From positions 12,152,001-12,216,000 of the forward strand of contig CP075495.1 of the NCBI GenBank assembly GCA_021613535.1: a stretch of 64,000 nucleotides of DNA, given 5' to 3'. This DNA comes from Adineta vaga (lineage: Eukaryota; Rotifera). Shown in pieces: positions 1 to 13,489 of the stretch. A program made the translations under genes and the position numbers. Under the pieces are notes generated by a model that saw nothing but the letters and a program-made list of their open reading frames with translations, did not search any database and was not told the origin of the DNA. Every line of letters begins with the position of its first letter. Position 1 is the stretch's first letter.

Positions 1-2167
1 GAAAAGAAAAATCATCATGTTATTGAAAAACACTTCGATTAATTGAATAGATAGTATAGAGAATTACGAATATTATCTTTAAAGATGATTTCTATAAATT
101 TGATGATCTTCAACTACGGATTTTAAATGTTATTTACTACCTGTTGATCTGGAAAAAGGAGTTTTGTTTCGTATGAATCAATGACGAAGTACGAGAACTA
201 AAAACAAACGGATGTACGATAGCAAAATAATCAGTAAATGTCTTAGATCGGACGAAGACAACGAGGTACTTAGCTCTATTACATTGCGAAGAACTAGAAA
301 GAGAAGAAAAATGAAGAGAATATTCTTCATGATAAAGACTAAAAAGAAGCAGAAATGATCACAATATGTCAGTCCTCTAAATAGTTACAATTACTAAAAA
401 GAAAAGATCAACCAGTATTCCATTTTATCACGAGGTGCATATCAATCTTTCTTGTCTCTTGATCGATATATATATATTATCGCTTTAGGACATAGATTTA
501 AATAATGATCAAATTACATTTTTTTTACTCTATAATTTTCATTCGTATGCTTAACTCCAATATAAACAATTATAAATATGATCAAATCATCCATATAATC
601 ATTTCGAATTAATTAAATTGAAATCTGAATAACAAAGAATGACTTTTCTTATTCTCATAATAAAATCTATATCAAAAGAACTATGATCGGTTCAAATTAC
701 AAAATCTAATTTAAAGTATACTATATCATTAATTAATAAACAATTGAAACATTTTTTCGTACATTCTAATTACGCAGTTATCTATGCTCTGATAGAATTA
801 CAACTTATTGTGAATCAGTTTGCGTTTTTTGTTCTTCTTATTATTAACATACTCAAACAAAAAAAAGTTTCATATAATTGTTTCTATTTTCATTCCTCGA
901 CGTTTTTGTTAAGAATCACTTGCCTAATGAAAGAATCTGATTTCCGTTCCGATAAAATTGGAAAGAAAAAACGCATCAAGTTCATAGATTATGACTATAC
1001 TATTGATGTTGATAAAGTTATGTTTTTTTTCATATAAAAGATCAGAATTATTATTTGTATATATATATATATAAATAGAAGAATAATGAATTAGTTGAAA
1101 TCTTGATGACAACAACGTTCTTATCTGATTATCATTGATAGAAAGAGAAGTTTTATACATATCTATCAAGAAAAACATATCTCATTTTGATAAGATAGAG
1201 AAGATTGATTTTAGCTGTTAAAAAATGCATATAAGTGTAGATATGTGTCTTGTTGGAAGTGATGAGAGAAAATTTTGTGAAATATACTTCGATTAGATTC
1301 TATCCAATTGATAATATACACAATATCTCTTGAGAAAACTTCTTTTCGTCTTTATATGTATATAGTGATTGCTTAGAAACGTCTAACTACCTTGGAGAAT
1401 TATTTATTTTATTGATATCTCAAATGTCACATATAAGAATACTGAGAATTGTATCATCATATTAAGATAGTGTCGTGAAGATTGACTATGATAATGATAT
1501 AATGTCGTTTTTTTTGTCTATTAATCTGAAAATTTTATTAAATTATATATTTAATCAAGTTCGATATTTATTTATCTTCAGATGGAATCTTTGACATAGA
1601 CATATTGTTTATACAAGTAATAACAAGATTTTACTCTATTGGAGAAGATAGTTTGGATTGCATTAATATATATATATATATATGTGGAGAATCTATTAGA
1701 CAAGACTTTGTTGTTGGATTAATCCAGATGTTTAGAATCAAAAACAAAGATTGATAAGAGATGTTTTTCTTTTGATAACATTTACCATAACTACGGGTAC
1801 ATGTATACTCTAAAAGCCAATGTAGTCTATGTATTTATTACAATTGTCTGTATAGAAAACTTTTCGAAACATTCAAATTAAGAAGTGTACACACTTGTAA
1901 GATCCTGATTTTTTAACATGTGAAAATTGCTGTCTTTTATAATTAAGTTAACATATACCGTAAGCAATCTGGTATTGTCATAACATCCAGAAAAGTATCC
2001 CTGTACTTATAGACAGTTTTTGAGAAGAACTAGTTCTAATTTATTCTATAATCTAAAAAATGTTTTTTTTCCGGAACTCTATCTGACATACATTGTCAAT
2101 AAATTCACTAATATTTTATAATAAAAACGAGGGGGGAGGCGAACAAAGACTGATTGAATCATATAAA
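1..2167. other. Non-coding AT-rich region
   Basis: I see no supportable gene here. The stretch is AT-rich with short TA runs near 1058-1074 and 1664-1684. The few open frames are under 100 codons, low in complexity and resemble no family I know. It lies just past the 3' end of the minus-strand TIR-like gene, so part of it is that gene's 3' flank. Confidence 0.6.
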
Positions 2168-5032
2168 TTAGAGTATATTACAAAGACGACTTCGTTTTCG
2201 TTGTTTACTTTCATCTTTGGAATTGTTTGGAATTACACTATTACTATGATTTTGTTTTCGATCAAATAAATTTTGAAGTTCACTTTGTAATGAAACATAT
2301 TCTGTAATTGGAACACTTGTACCTGTACGTTGAAGAAGTTCATCATTTAAACTAAAATACATGGATGTTGGTTCCATTGATAACATTTCAGCAAGATGAA
2401 CAAGTGCAGAACCATTAAGACGTCTTACTAAAGGTTTTAATGTGTCGAAATTACCATTTTTAGTATTACACCATTCGCTAACATCTTCTAGAGACCAATC
2501 AAGTACAGGACATGTCATATAATTATTAGATTGATTAAGAATTAATTGATCATCTGTTTGATTTACTAGACGTGAATTATGTTCATCAATGGAATGTAAA
2601 TGACGACGAATTTCTTTTAAAATTGAATTTGTATCAATGATTAAAATTGATTCAAGCCAACTACCTTCAATATCACATTGTTGATCAATTTCAATTGTTA
2701 ATATTGGAACTGAATAGGGTTGAAACGAAATATATTGATAAACAAAATGTGTTAAATTATCAATTCTCATTTTTGAACTTGCACAAAAAAGGCATAGTAA
2801 GGATTGATCAATAAGATGAATGATTGCATCAAGTGATTCACATTTTGTTGTTAGAATAAGTTCAAATGGATATTCGAATTCAGTTTGAAGACGTTCACGA
2901 AATGTTTCACATATATCATAATAAGATTCATCGGCATAAAAGATACAAATCATATTATTTGATGTTAAAGATAAACCATGATTTGATATTGTTCGATCTA
3001 AAGATTTCAAATTATGTATAGAATTCAAAATTAATAATAAAATTTAACTTACTTAAATTTTGATTGCCTGAATCTAGTAGGAAAAGAATTGCTTGTGAAG
3101 CTAAACATATGTTTGGTGTCGATGTATTGAGATTTGTTGTTAACCATTGACATAAATCTAAACGTTTTTGTAAAATTTCATGAATATTTGTTGATGTACT
3201 AAATGAAAAAGTCCACAATAATTCAATCATAATTTCAATTAAATTCAATGAATTTTCATCATCTTCTACTAAAGATAGTATTGTATCGATAATCATCGAA
3301 ATTAAATTGATTTTTTTCGTATATTTTATTAATTCATCAACAATCATTATAAATGATAAGAAATGTGTACGTAATAAACTAAACCAATCAAGTGCTACAA
3401 TATAGATTTGATCACGTGATGATGATGTTGTCGAATCAAATGATGTATCATCATGAGTTTTAGTTAATATTTGAAGAATTTTAATTGTTCGTTGTGCTAA
3501 TAGATGTATTAATCGTTTAAAAAATGATGATTGATAAAAATCACGTTGAGTTATTAATAATGATAATGGATACCAAAGACTATGTGGTGGACGTTTTATT
3601 GTTCGTAAAATATGTTGAATATAACCTAAACGACGTAAATGTCGTTTACCAACGATGGTTTTTGAAATGGTTACTAATAATGAAACAATATCATCCATAA
3701 CATATAGTGTTAAACATAAATTATCAAAATGTGGAATAAAATAAGCACAAATATTTGCTTCAATAATTGCATCGTGATATGTCAATGCTAAACGATTGAT
3801 AAGACGTATTAAACGAACAATTAGTGGTGATAAATCATCAATTGGATTTTGAGGAATTTCACACCATATATGAAGAATTTTACGTATGGATGGTATTAGA
3901 TCAAGTGTCGATGTTGTAATCGATGCAATACAATAATCTAAACATGTAAATAGAAGAAAAATTGAATGAATCGAAATTTTTTCGTTTAATGATGTAGTTC
4001 TCAGAAAATCTGTCGACAATTGAATGAATAATGGAAATTTTAAACAATCAAGAAGACATGGTGTTAAATGATCATTGACAATTGTATTTGATATTAAAAT
4101 TGGATGACTAAATAAAATAATTAAAGAATTAACACATCGGTAAAGAACATCGATAATATCCTTTTGATTTGCTTGATCATCTGATGTAGTTTCTAGTTGA
4201 ATATCGTCTGGAGAAACTTGATCTTCATCATTCTGAAGAAGAAGAAGAAGAAGAAAAAAGAATAAACCATCAACTTAGACATATGAAGATGAGAGTATCA
4301 CTTATATTCGTCACGACGTATGGATTTCAATTTCAACGTGACAATCTCATTCTAATTTTCTTTCCTTTTTTTGTATCAAAGCATTGAATAACAGCAAAAT
4401 CTACTTAAGATTTTCAATGATTAATTTCTCAACATGATTTTGCTTTTTAATCGAATGCACATTTCTTTTTGTTATGTTCTCAATGTTAATAATAAAACTT
4501 TAAAATGTGTTCGATTTTCTTTTCTTTTTTCTTCTTTTCTATTATTTACCGTTGAATGACTTGTAACTGAACAATGTTGTTCATTGTTTTCATTGGTAAT
4601 CAATTGATCAATAACACGACATAATGTATTTAGAAAACCTTTGTCTACAAATAAATGTGTTAAAACACGTTGAAAGATTTCTTGTTTATCGTCAGTAATA
4701 TGAAAATGATCCTGTTGGTTTAACCATTCGGATAAAAGTTTAAATAATTGATGCATGTAAAATAAAGCTCGATGTTCTTCTCCATTTATTGTATTATTAA
4801 CTAACCATAATTGTAATAAACGTTCGAACCATTGTCGTATAACCAGAAATAATTGATGATTAATTAAATCGATATTCAATTGTTCAATTGGCATACATGA
4901 TATCGATTGACCGATGAGAGAAAGTGATGGAAGTAGATATTGAGGTGGACATGCATGAAAAAGTGCAAGAATTTCATCCAGATGTTCTGTTGGTAATAAG
5001 GATGATGTGCATAATTGACGAATTTCATTCAT
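2168..5032 (-). CDS. Helical-repeat protein with TIR-like and SAM-like domains
   Basis: Three exons, 5032-4550, 4232-3053 and 2997-2168, joined by GT-AG introns of 317 and 55 bp. Phases agree (0, then 1) and give 830 residues. Residues 1 to about 555 are leucine-rich and all-helical, like an ARM/HEAT solenoid. Residues about 569-686 have a TIR layout: a strand ending FYADESYYD, a second strand FELILT, helix SLDAIIHLIDQS, strand LLCLFCAS and strand VPILTIEID. Residues about 716-801 (from PVLDWSLEDVSEWC) look like a SAM-type helical bundle. TIR domains act in innate immune signalling or as NADases. SARM1 combines ARM, SAM and TIR in that order, whereas here the TIR-like part precedes the SAM-like part. 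The helix after CASSK, where TIR enzymes usually have a catalytic Glu, reads MRIDNLTHFVYQY and has none, so NADase activity is doubtful. The gene lies directly downstream of the Toll-like receptor on the same strand. The start is the ATG at 5032. Domain calls come from visible pattern only. Confidence 0.7.
4235..4255. repeat. GAA/TTC trinucleotide repeat at a splice acceptor
   Basis: About seven GAA units on the plus strand. On the gene strand this reads as CTT repeats ending in CAG, so the repeat supplies the pyrimidine tract of the acceptor for exon 2 of the TIR-like gene. Confidence 0.75.
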
Positions 5033-6121
5033 CGTTTTATCGTCTGTATGGATGTGTTTGTTTTCTTTGAAATAAATGAATAAATAAGTTTATAAAAAAC
5101 GACAGAGATGAAGGAAAAAAAGAAAGAGAATCGATAAGATTTCTTTTCGAAAAATGTAGAAAAAAAAATGGTATTTGACGTCCAGACAGTCTTTTTCAAT
5201 TGTCGTTTACTTTTACTGTTTAGTATTGAAAGAACTGAATCATCTCGTCTATTACATGATGTGAGATGAAGAAGAAATCAAACACATTGAATTTCTTATT
5301 ATTGAATCTATTATTGTATTCAAGTATTTACTAAGTGTTATATGTCTTTTAAAACAAGTCTTCATATCTATTAAATTGACTGAAGAAACAAAGAAAGCAA
5401 TTCTTTTTCAAGTTTGATAGATTTTTATTGCATATTTTAACAAGTGACAAGTTGAAGTTATACATGCAATTATTGACAAAAGAAATACCATTTATGTTTG
5501 ATATCAAGAAAAGAAACAAGTAGTACTTTTCATCAAGTAAATTATGAACTTATTCAGTTCCCAAACATAAAACTTATAATTAAAAAAAAAGCGAGCAGAT
5601 ACGAGAAGGTTTTCTTCCTTTCAAATAGTTGTTCATGAAATATCTTCCTGCTGCGTATAATTATCGTTATGAATAGTAGTTGTAAAAATTCTTCTCCCAT
5701 TGAGTCTCCAGTTGTCCTAGTTAGAAGGTCAATACACATCTTTTCGAACCTCGATCAATTGAATAAGATTATTGCCTTTGATCTTTTGAATATTTATTGA
5801 TTTAATAATAATCTATAAGTGATTTTAATTTATAGCTTTATTGTTCTACTACTCTCCCATGTTCTATCGATTATCATTCACATGTGTATTTCAAAAACAC
5901 GCACACATATATATATCAATATATATATATATATACACGCACACAAATAGGAAAGGATATAGGACAACAATAATAGCGACAACAAGAAGAATGCCACCGG
6001 GGTTACTGTATAACAAAAAGCCAGAAGAAAAAGAAAAGAAAAAACATGACAATAAATGATTTTCTGCGAAGTGAAAATAATCTTTCTTTCAATTGATCTC
6101 GAAGATGATGAAATTAGTAGA
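5033..6121. other. Intergenic region between the two TIR genes
   Basis: No gene seen. The region should contain the promoter of the TIR-like gene and the 3' flank of the Toll-like receptor gene, both on the minus strand. A CA/TA-type simple repeat lies at about 5899-5947. Short open frames here are low in complexity. Confidence 0.6.
5899..5947. repeat. CA/TA dinucleotide repeat
   Basis: Alternating ACACAC and ATATAT blocks, visible directly in the sequence, in the spacer between the two TIR-family genes. Confidence 0.8.
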
Positions 6122-9100
6122 TTAATATGGCACATAAGTTGCTGAACCACAATTTTGTTCAAGAAATAATTCTAATTGTTCATGAATCAATGAAGAAGGA
6201 TTGGAATTCCATTCATAAATATTCGATGTACGATATAATTTAGCTATTTTTTCTCGTGCTTTTATTGATGATGATTGATGATTATATGGATCATCATTAA
6301 CAAGTATAAGAAAGATTCTTATTGATGAACATGTTGATAAAATCTTCATATAATCATGAATAATATGATATGGTTTACGTAAAATGATAATTGTGACACA
6401 AGAATTTTCAATTAACCAATCTAATTCTCCCAACATACGATCACGATGTATGAAATAAAAACTAAAACGTTTTCCGTACATATCTTCAAGATTTTCACCT
6501 ATGTTTCCATGTACTAATTCACTATCATTTATTGAATATAAAACTAGAGCATCAAGTTTGATTTGTAAACATGAACGAGTTGGTTGTAATGTTGGTTGTG
6601 CTTGTTTTGATCCAGATGAATTTGTACGTTTTAACATAGGAACAATGGATCGAATGGTAGTCGAAGTCGAAACAGTTGATGAATGAGAAATAGGTCGATT
6701 GGATAATGAACGTTGTTGTTGTTGGGTTTGCCGAGGTGGAGGTAAAGGTGGAACAACTGGTTGAGGACGAATGACAGGTGATAATTCTATTTGAGAAACT
6801 GTTAAAGGTATTGAAGCATAATCATCTTCATCATCATCATCATTATCTGAATAAGATATTGAGACATCATTTTCTTGTTGTTTATATGCAGTAACCGAAC
6901 TTAAACCTGAAAGAAACATGAAAATAATGTCAAAACTTGTCTTCAAAAAGAAAAACAAAATACATACTTTTTTGTTTTGTTGAATGAAGTAATTTCTGTA
7001 TTGCAGTTGTCGATGATGACGAAGATATTTGTGGTGGTGTTGTCGATGATGATGTTGATTGTAATGTTTTATGATAATGATTCGATGTTTTTTTCGAATC
7101 TCCATTTGATAAAAGTTTTCTTTCGGCAGGTGATGGATGTTTTGAATGTTTCTTTCGTTGACAAAGACAAAATAGAATACATAAGATAATAATACATACA
7201 ATAATCAATATTGTAATACTGACACCAATTAAAACATAGATACGATATTTTTCATGAAATACTAATTGAAAAAATCGTTTCGGATATGGATTATAATTAA
7301 ATGATAATTGTCCTTGTTCAGGTTGAAGATGATGTTCATTGATATTTAAATTTTTTTGACATGATTCACTATTCGAATGTTGACAACAATCATCAGCTGT
7401 TAATGGTACTTCAATATTAAAACTTGATGATAAAATCGATCGATTGCATGCAAAACCTTTTCCATATGTTAAAGATTTTAAACGTGTATTGAATTGAAAT
7501 TCTCCATTATTATTACTATAAAATTTCGGTATCCATGGATTATTATGAAGATAAAGATAACGAAGATTGAATAATGTTGAAAATGTTCGAGAATGAATTG
7601 TTTGTATTTGATTTGATGATAGATCTAGATGTTCCATTTGAATTAAAGTTGAAAATTCTTCATTTGATAACTGTTCAAGACGATTATTTGATAGAAGTAA
7701 ATAGCGTAATTTAGTTAAATGTGTTAGATTTTTCTCTAAAGATTTCAATTGATTCAAATTTAAATTTAAATGTGTTGTTGAATGTGGAATATTCGATGGA
7801 ATCTTATTTAAATAACGATTTGAACAATTGACATAATTTTTTGTTAAATCAAATGAATGTTTACATGTACAATCCATTGGACATTGATAATAACAATCAC
7901 AATTATTTATATTGAATAATAAGGATGATTGTGATAATGAACAACATGAACAAGTTGATGGACAAGATTTAATATATGAACAGAAACTATTCGAAGAATT
8001 CAAATCAAATAATGAACGATGAAGAGTTGATTCAATCATATCTTGACATGTTAAATTCGATATATGTAAAAGTTTAATACGTGCTTGTTTAACAAGATTT
8101 TGTGCAAGTATCGTTGCAGGTGATGGAATTGTTCCAGAAAATAATTGACGACGGCGGCGACGTTGAAAATAATTTGGTGGATTTCGAGGTGACGGAGGAA
8201 TATCCATCGGTATATATTGTTGAGGATATAATCCTGATGGAAATTGTTGTGGAGATGGTTGAAATGCAGGAGGTACTAAATAAGATAAACGTTTTCTACA
8301 GATCAATATCATCAATTATAGATATATATATAAAGAGAAGATTGTTTCTTATCGATTCTATCAATCGATGTCTAGTACAGTAAACATATTTCTCACGCAA
8401 TATTGATGCTAATTAAGTTATAATTGCTTTTCTATTCCAATCTAGAATTGAAGCGTTGTCCTTACGAGATCGATAACTATCATTGAATGATTATTCTATT
8501 TGTTTATATTACTGAGATTATTTCTTTTTTCCTTGTCATAATTTACCTATTATCCAAGAAATAGTTATTGACCTTTGTTTCAATTATTTCAATCGTATTC
8601 TGACATTTAGTAAGTAAAAGATATCGAATGATGTAATTTAAACTTTAAAGAAAATTGAACGAGAAACTATTGTTTGATCAATTCGTTGCATCTGAACGTC
8701 ACGCAGAAGGAGGGAAGAATAATTAAGGAAAATGATAGAGAAGAATCAGTTCATCTAATCGAAACGCGAGTTAATCATGCAATTTATATGCAAAGCATGT
8801 TGTCATTGATAGGTCAATAAGAATATTGGAACAGCTGGGCTTATTAAAACGAAAGAAAAGAAAAGTTTGAGACGTTTTCCAAAAAAACATTTGCTTTTCA
8901 TTAGATCAAAAACAAACAGTAGAATTCATTCAATCTACTTACATTGAAATGATGTGGGTTGTGACGACGATACATCATTTTGTAGTAAAGGAAAGATATT
9001 TTCATGTAAAATACAATCACATTCTAATGGATTATTATTAATATTTAATTCAATGAGTGGTCCACGTCGTTTCATTCCAGTTGATAATGATAATGGTAAT

Positions 9101-10464
9101 TGTAACGTTTTCAATTGATTAGAAGATAAATCAAGTGAAATGATATATTTATCTTGAGTTGACGCTGATGAAAAGATATCAAAATCGATTTGATTGATAT
9201 TATTCAAAGACATATCAACATATAGGACAGGTAAATGATGATCATAACTAACTATCGTATGTGCATCATATGGGACGGGAAGACGTGGTAATGAATTCAA
9301 ATTATTGGATGAGATATTTAAATAACGAAGTTTTTGTAATGGAAGAAATAAATCATCGAATGGTAATGAAGGAAAGGTAGATGTTAAATCAAGTATTTCT
9401 AAATAAGGTATACGTGTAAATGTATCTTGTTGTATATCTAATGGTGAATTATAACTTAAATTTAATGTATTTAATGAATATAAAGATTTAAATGATGTAT
9501 AATCTAATGATTTGATTTGATTGTTTGATAAATCTAAATAACGTATAGTTGATGGAAATTTCGTTTTTAAAACAGTAATATGATTGTTAGATAGAATTAA
9601 TGTTATTAAATCAGGTATTTCAATTTGTGAAAATAATTTATTTAATTGTATATCATCTAATTGTGTATGACATAAGTCAAGATAGATTAAATTTGGATAT
9701 GAACCAATAAGATCAAAATTTGTTGTATGTGTAATAGTTAAATGTATAAGAGAAGAAAGAGAATTTAAAAGAAATGGTTTGAATTGAAATTTAACATAAT
9801 AAAATGCTAGAGTTGTTGTTAAACTTGTTAAATTTAATGAATTGATATTGAATGTTGTATTATAAAAAATTAATGTTTCAGGTTTTGTTTGTAAAACTAA
9901 AAGATTATTTTCAATAATAGTATCGAGAAAACGTAAAGAAAGAAGATTTAATTGACATTGATGAAATGATATATTCGAGTGTAAACGATAGAATGTTAAA
10001 CGAGATTGATTTAATGAAGAACAAAATTGTTCAAAATTGACAAGATTTTGCATGATATCATTATTAAAATGATCGAATTCATATTCGTATTCATTGAACG
10101 TTTTTTTTGGTAGATGAGAAAAAGATGTTTGAAATTGATGATTCGTTTCTGATTCAATTTCATCAAGTCGTAGACGAAGAATATCTTCATTGAGAATTTT
10201 CGTTGAATTATCTGAACAAATGTTTGAGAATATTGTTGATAATGATGAACAAAGATTGGATGATGAAAACATTGGAGGTGATGAGAGACACGTACACATG
10301 TCACATTTATATATACGTTGATTGAGATCTTTATAATGACATGGATATATAGGACGAATTGATGTTGATATTGGTGTTGTTACTGGTATGATGGTTGAAA
10401 CGAATAGAATTGTCATTAAGGTGGTAAAAAGTTGAAAATTAATGTCGATATAATCATCGTTCAT
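6122..10464 (-). CDS. Toll-like receptor (LRR ectodomain, TM, TIR)
   Basis: Three exons, 10464-8943, 8275-6968 and 6906-6122, with both introns in phase 1 (667 and 61 bp), give 1,204 residues. The N-terminus has a hydrophobic leader (LFTTLMTILFVSTII). Residues about 60-505 hold degenerate leucine-rich repeats (such as YLDLSNNQIKSLDYTSF and LISLDLSSNQL-type units) closed by an LRRCT-like CDC motif. A cysteine-rich segment (CPSTCSCC, then CDCYYQCPMDCTC) starts a second, shorter LRR block, an arrangement typical of Toll-type multiple-cysteine-cluster receptors. A single transmembrane helix (IYVLIGVSITILIIVCIII) lies near residues 852-878, followed by a Ser/Thr-rich juxtamembrane stretch, an acidic run and a TIR domain near 1060-1195 (LDALVLYS..., LDWLIENSCVTIIIL, FLILVNDD). 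Such receptors bind ligand outside the cell and recruit TIR adaptors inside. The start is the ATG at 10464. The ligand is unknown, and a one-to-one relation to any named Toll gene is not implied. Confidence 0.9.
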
Positions 10465-13458
10465 TCTAAAAATTAAAAAATCAGAATATTGTTGTTTCTT
10501 TTCGAAAAGATTCTTTAATAAACCTATTAAATGTATTTAATCAATGATAAGTTTTTTTTTTACACTATGCTAACCTATACTTTAAGATTAACGATGTTCG
10601 CATGTCAACATATATCTAAGCAAATGAAACGAAGGTAGTTAATCCGTTTCCGCCCATTGAGGTTCACACTTACAATTGTCTCACACGCTCTATATCATCT
10701 CTTACTATTTCTTTTGCCTTTTGCATCTATTTATTTTTTTCATATTCTAATCGCATGGTGTCAAAATGCAGTTGTTATTTGATTAAACAAATGTCAAGTT
10801 CTTCTGTTTCTCTCTGTCTCTCTGTCTCCTCTCTCTTCATTTTCCTTTTTTCTCCTTCTTCTATCTCACCTATGGTCGGCATCGACGAGTAGATTTTATT
10901 GTTGAACTTCACCAGTGGCAGGAAGGTGTCGAGCATACAGATCATCATCGTTATCATTCGATCATATATAAATATATAAAATCGTTTTTCTTTTTTTCTT
11001 TTTTTCTATATTCTTTTTCGTTTTTGCTGGAAGATGTAGATAAATGAATCTGTTGTGGATGAAAGAAAAGCAAGATATGAATGTCTGAAAGAAAAGAACA
11101 TATCAAGATGATGATAGTCTCTCGTTTTTTTTTTATGATTATGTAAGACGAATAGAGAAGTAACAGTGTAATGAACAAATAATTTGTGCGTAACTGTATG
11201 CGTGTGTGTCGTGTCGTGTATATGTATGTCGATGGATGGATACGTTTGATTCAGATTTCATGGAGAACAAGGACTAATGAAGCGAAAAATTGTCTCGCCG
11301 CTATGTCACTCACCTTAATACATGTACATATGTACTTGTAAGTGAAAGAGCGTTAGTAGGCTTTCGGAATAATTAATCGAGCGAAATTCACATCAGTGAA
11401 CAACGATTTGAAAAAAGAAGACAGAAAGAACCCTAATTTATGAACCGAACAAGTGGGTGGGAGAGAAAAAAAGAGACAGAAAGAAAATATCCGATGTATC
11501 CACCGTGAGTTTATTGACTTAGCTAAATGCGAAGTGCCTGAGCTGTTCAGCCATAAGCTAAAAAAAAAGAAAAAAGAGAGCACAAGAGAGAGAAAGAATA
11601 TTTCATGGCATTGCGTCTCTATCCATCTCGCTCTCTCTCCCTCGCTCTTCTCAATACATATATCAAACATAAGGGAGTAGACAATTGTGTATTGATATGT
11701 ATGTGTATTGTTCTCTCGGTACCACTTTATAGAAAAATAATGAGCATAACAGCCGGCGAAAAAAAAAAGAAATCTGTATGACAGAACACAATAAACGATG
11801 TGTGTTTTGAACTAGTCGACGCCGTTAAAATGATGATGATGATGATAATTATGGCACGGAGTCTGTGTTTTTTACAGATGAAATGTGGCAATTTAATCTT
11901 TCGGTCGAATGACTATTTTTCATTTAGTTTTAAACAAGAGATTTAATATAACGTCTTATTAACTTTCATCGAAATCGATCCGATTAGATAGTTTTTCTTT
12001 TAATAAAGAAAAAAGAGAAGAAAAATACTTTCAATGAACTGTTAATGAAATACATTCAGTATGTTCAGATCGATTACAGTCATATAGAAATGCTAATATC
12101 TTTCACTGGTGAGAACCAACCGAGAACGAACTACAACAGTACAAATAATACCAAGGTTATTACTTGCATGAATAATATATTTATACCACATATATATATA
12201 TATATGTAGAAAGTGTTACGTAAAATCAGGTCTTTTATTTGTCAATCGAGAGTATATATATATATGTGCGTGTGAGTAAGTGTGTTTATCTCCCCCTACT
12301 GGTTAGAGTGCAGTCATATCGTGTAGTAAGCAAACGAAAGATTGTGATGGCATACATATGCTAACTATGATCAAAAAGTCAAAATCACAACTGTACAGAT
12401 TTGAACTCACGTTCTTTTTAAAATATTGACTAAAAAGAAAATAAGAAAAAATGAATCTATATCAATGACGAAACACCTGTAAATAGAATTGTCACGTGTA
12501 TATTGAATGCACGTGTTTGACATTCAGTCTAATGTGGAAGTTTAACAACGTCCGTTTCGCGGCGTCAAAAAGGAACTTTACTCTTCTCTTACGCGTTTTT
12601 TCTTTCTCTCTCTTTCTGCCCCCTCCCTCTCCCACTTGCTGATCATCGGTGTCGAAATAAATAAAATATATAAGAAAAAAAATCAACTCCAACCATGTCG
12701 AGACATATGCGCGTGTCGTACGTCAACAAAACCGAGTGCACGCAAGAAGAAAAAAAAACAGAGCGCACACAACTTCATATTTAACGTCTTTTACTCATAC
12801 ACATTCAAGGTTCTTACTCTATGGAATTAAACGAAGCAAGGAACAAGAAGAAGAAAAAGAAAGAAAAAGAGAAGACAGTCAGTCAAAAAAAAAGAAAACT
12901 AGTAAATGATGTATAAGATACATACAGTTCTGTCCCCCTCACCCACCTCTCCTTTTTATGATATATAAAATGAATGAATGATCCTTGAAAGAGAATGACT
13001 TTTCTCTTGAACACTACACTTTATTTTTTTTAAATTCGAATGGAATCAAAAAGAAAACTTAACAATTATATTCAATCTTTAATAGAAGTTACGTAGTTAC
13101 GTATTTGATGTGTTCTATTTGACCTTCTTTTTTTGTTGTCTTCAATTCGATAGAAGACAAGCTTCAAAAGTCAGCCTTTCAATTGATTCTTTATTCATCA
13201 TACCTGATTATGTACATATATGCTCATAGAAGGACTAATGTATTTCATTTCTATTCTTTCGAGAAAAAGAAAACAATATTAGTAAGTGTTTACTAGATAT
13301 TTCGGTGCTTAGAAGAGGTATGAATACGAATAAGGATGATTATAGAACGATCAATAGCTAAATAGTGAATGTAACAAGTGAATACTACGATCAATTGATT
13401 TGGCGCCGACATTACTTCGCTGCCCACATTTATCGTTGAGTGGTTGCGCCTTTCATTT

Positions 13459-13489
13459 TCTCTCCCTCTCCCTCTCTCTCTCTCTCATT
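13459..13489. repeat. CT dinucleotide-rich tract
   Basis: A run of TCTCCC and CTCTCT units, read directly, within the Toll/ZDHHC17 spacer. Polypyrimidine tracts of this kind are common near animal promoters, but nothing here shows a function. Confidence 0.7.

Noticed and set aside
11353-11680. Overlapping open frames of 75 and 105 codons on opposite strands
   Set aside because: Both are low in complexity (Ser/Arg/Lys/Phe-rich), arise from purine/pyrimidine-rich DNA, and have no family resemblance or exon context.
12400-12420. GTGAGTTCAAATC-like sequence on the minus strand resembling a tRNA T-arm
   Set aside because: No acceptor stem, D-arm or anticodon stem could be built around it in the right spacing.
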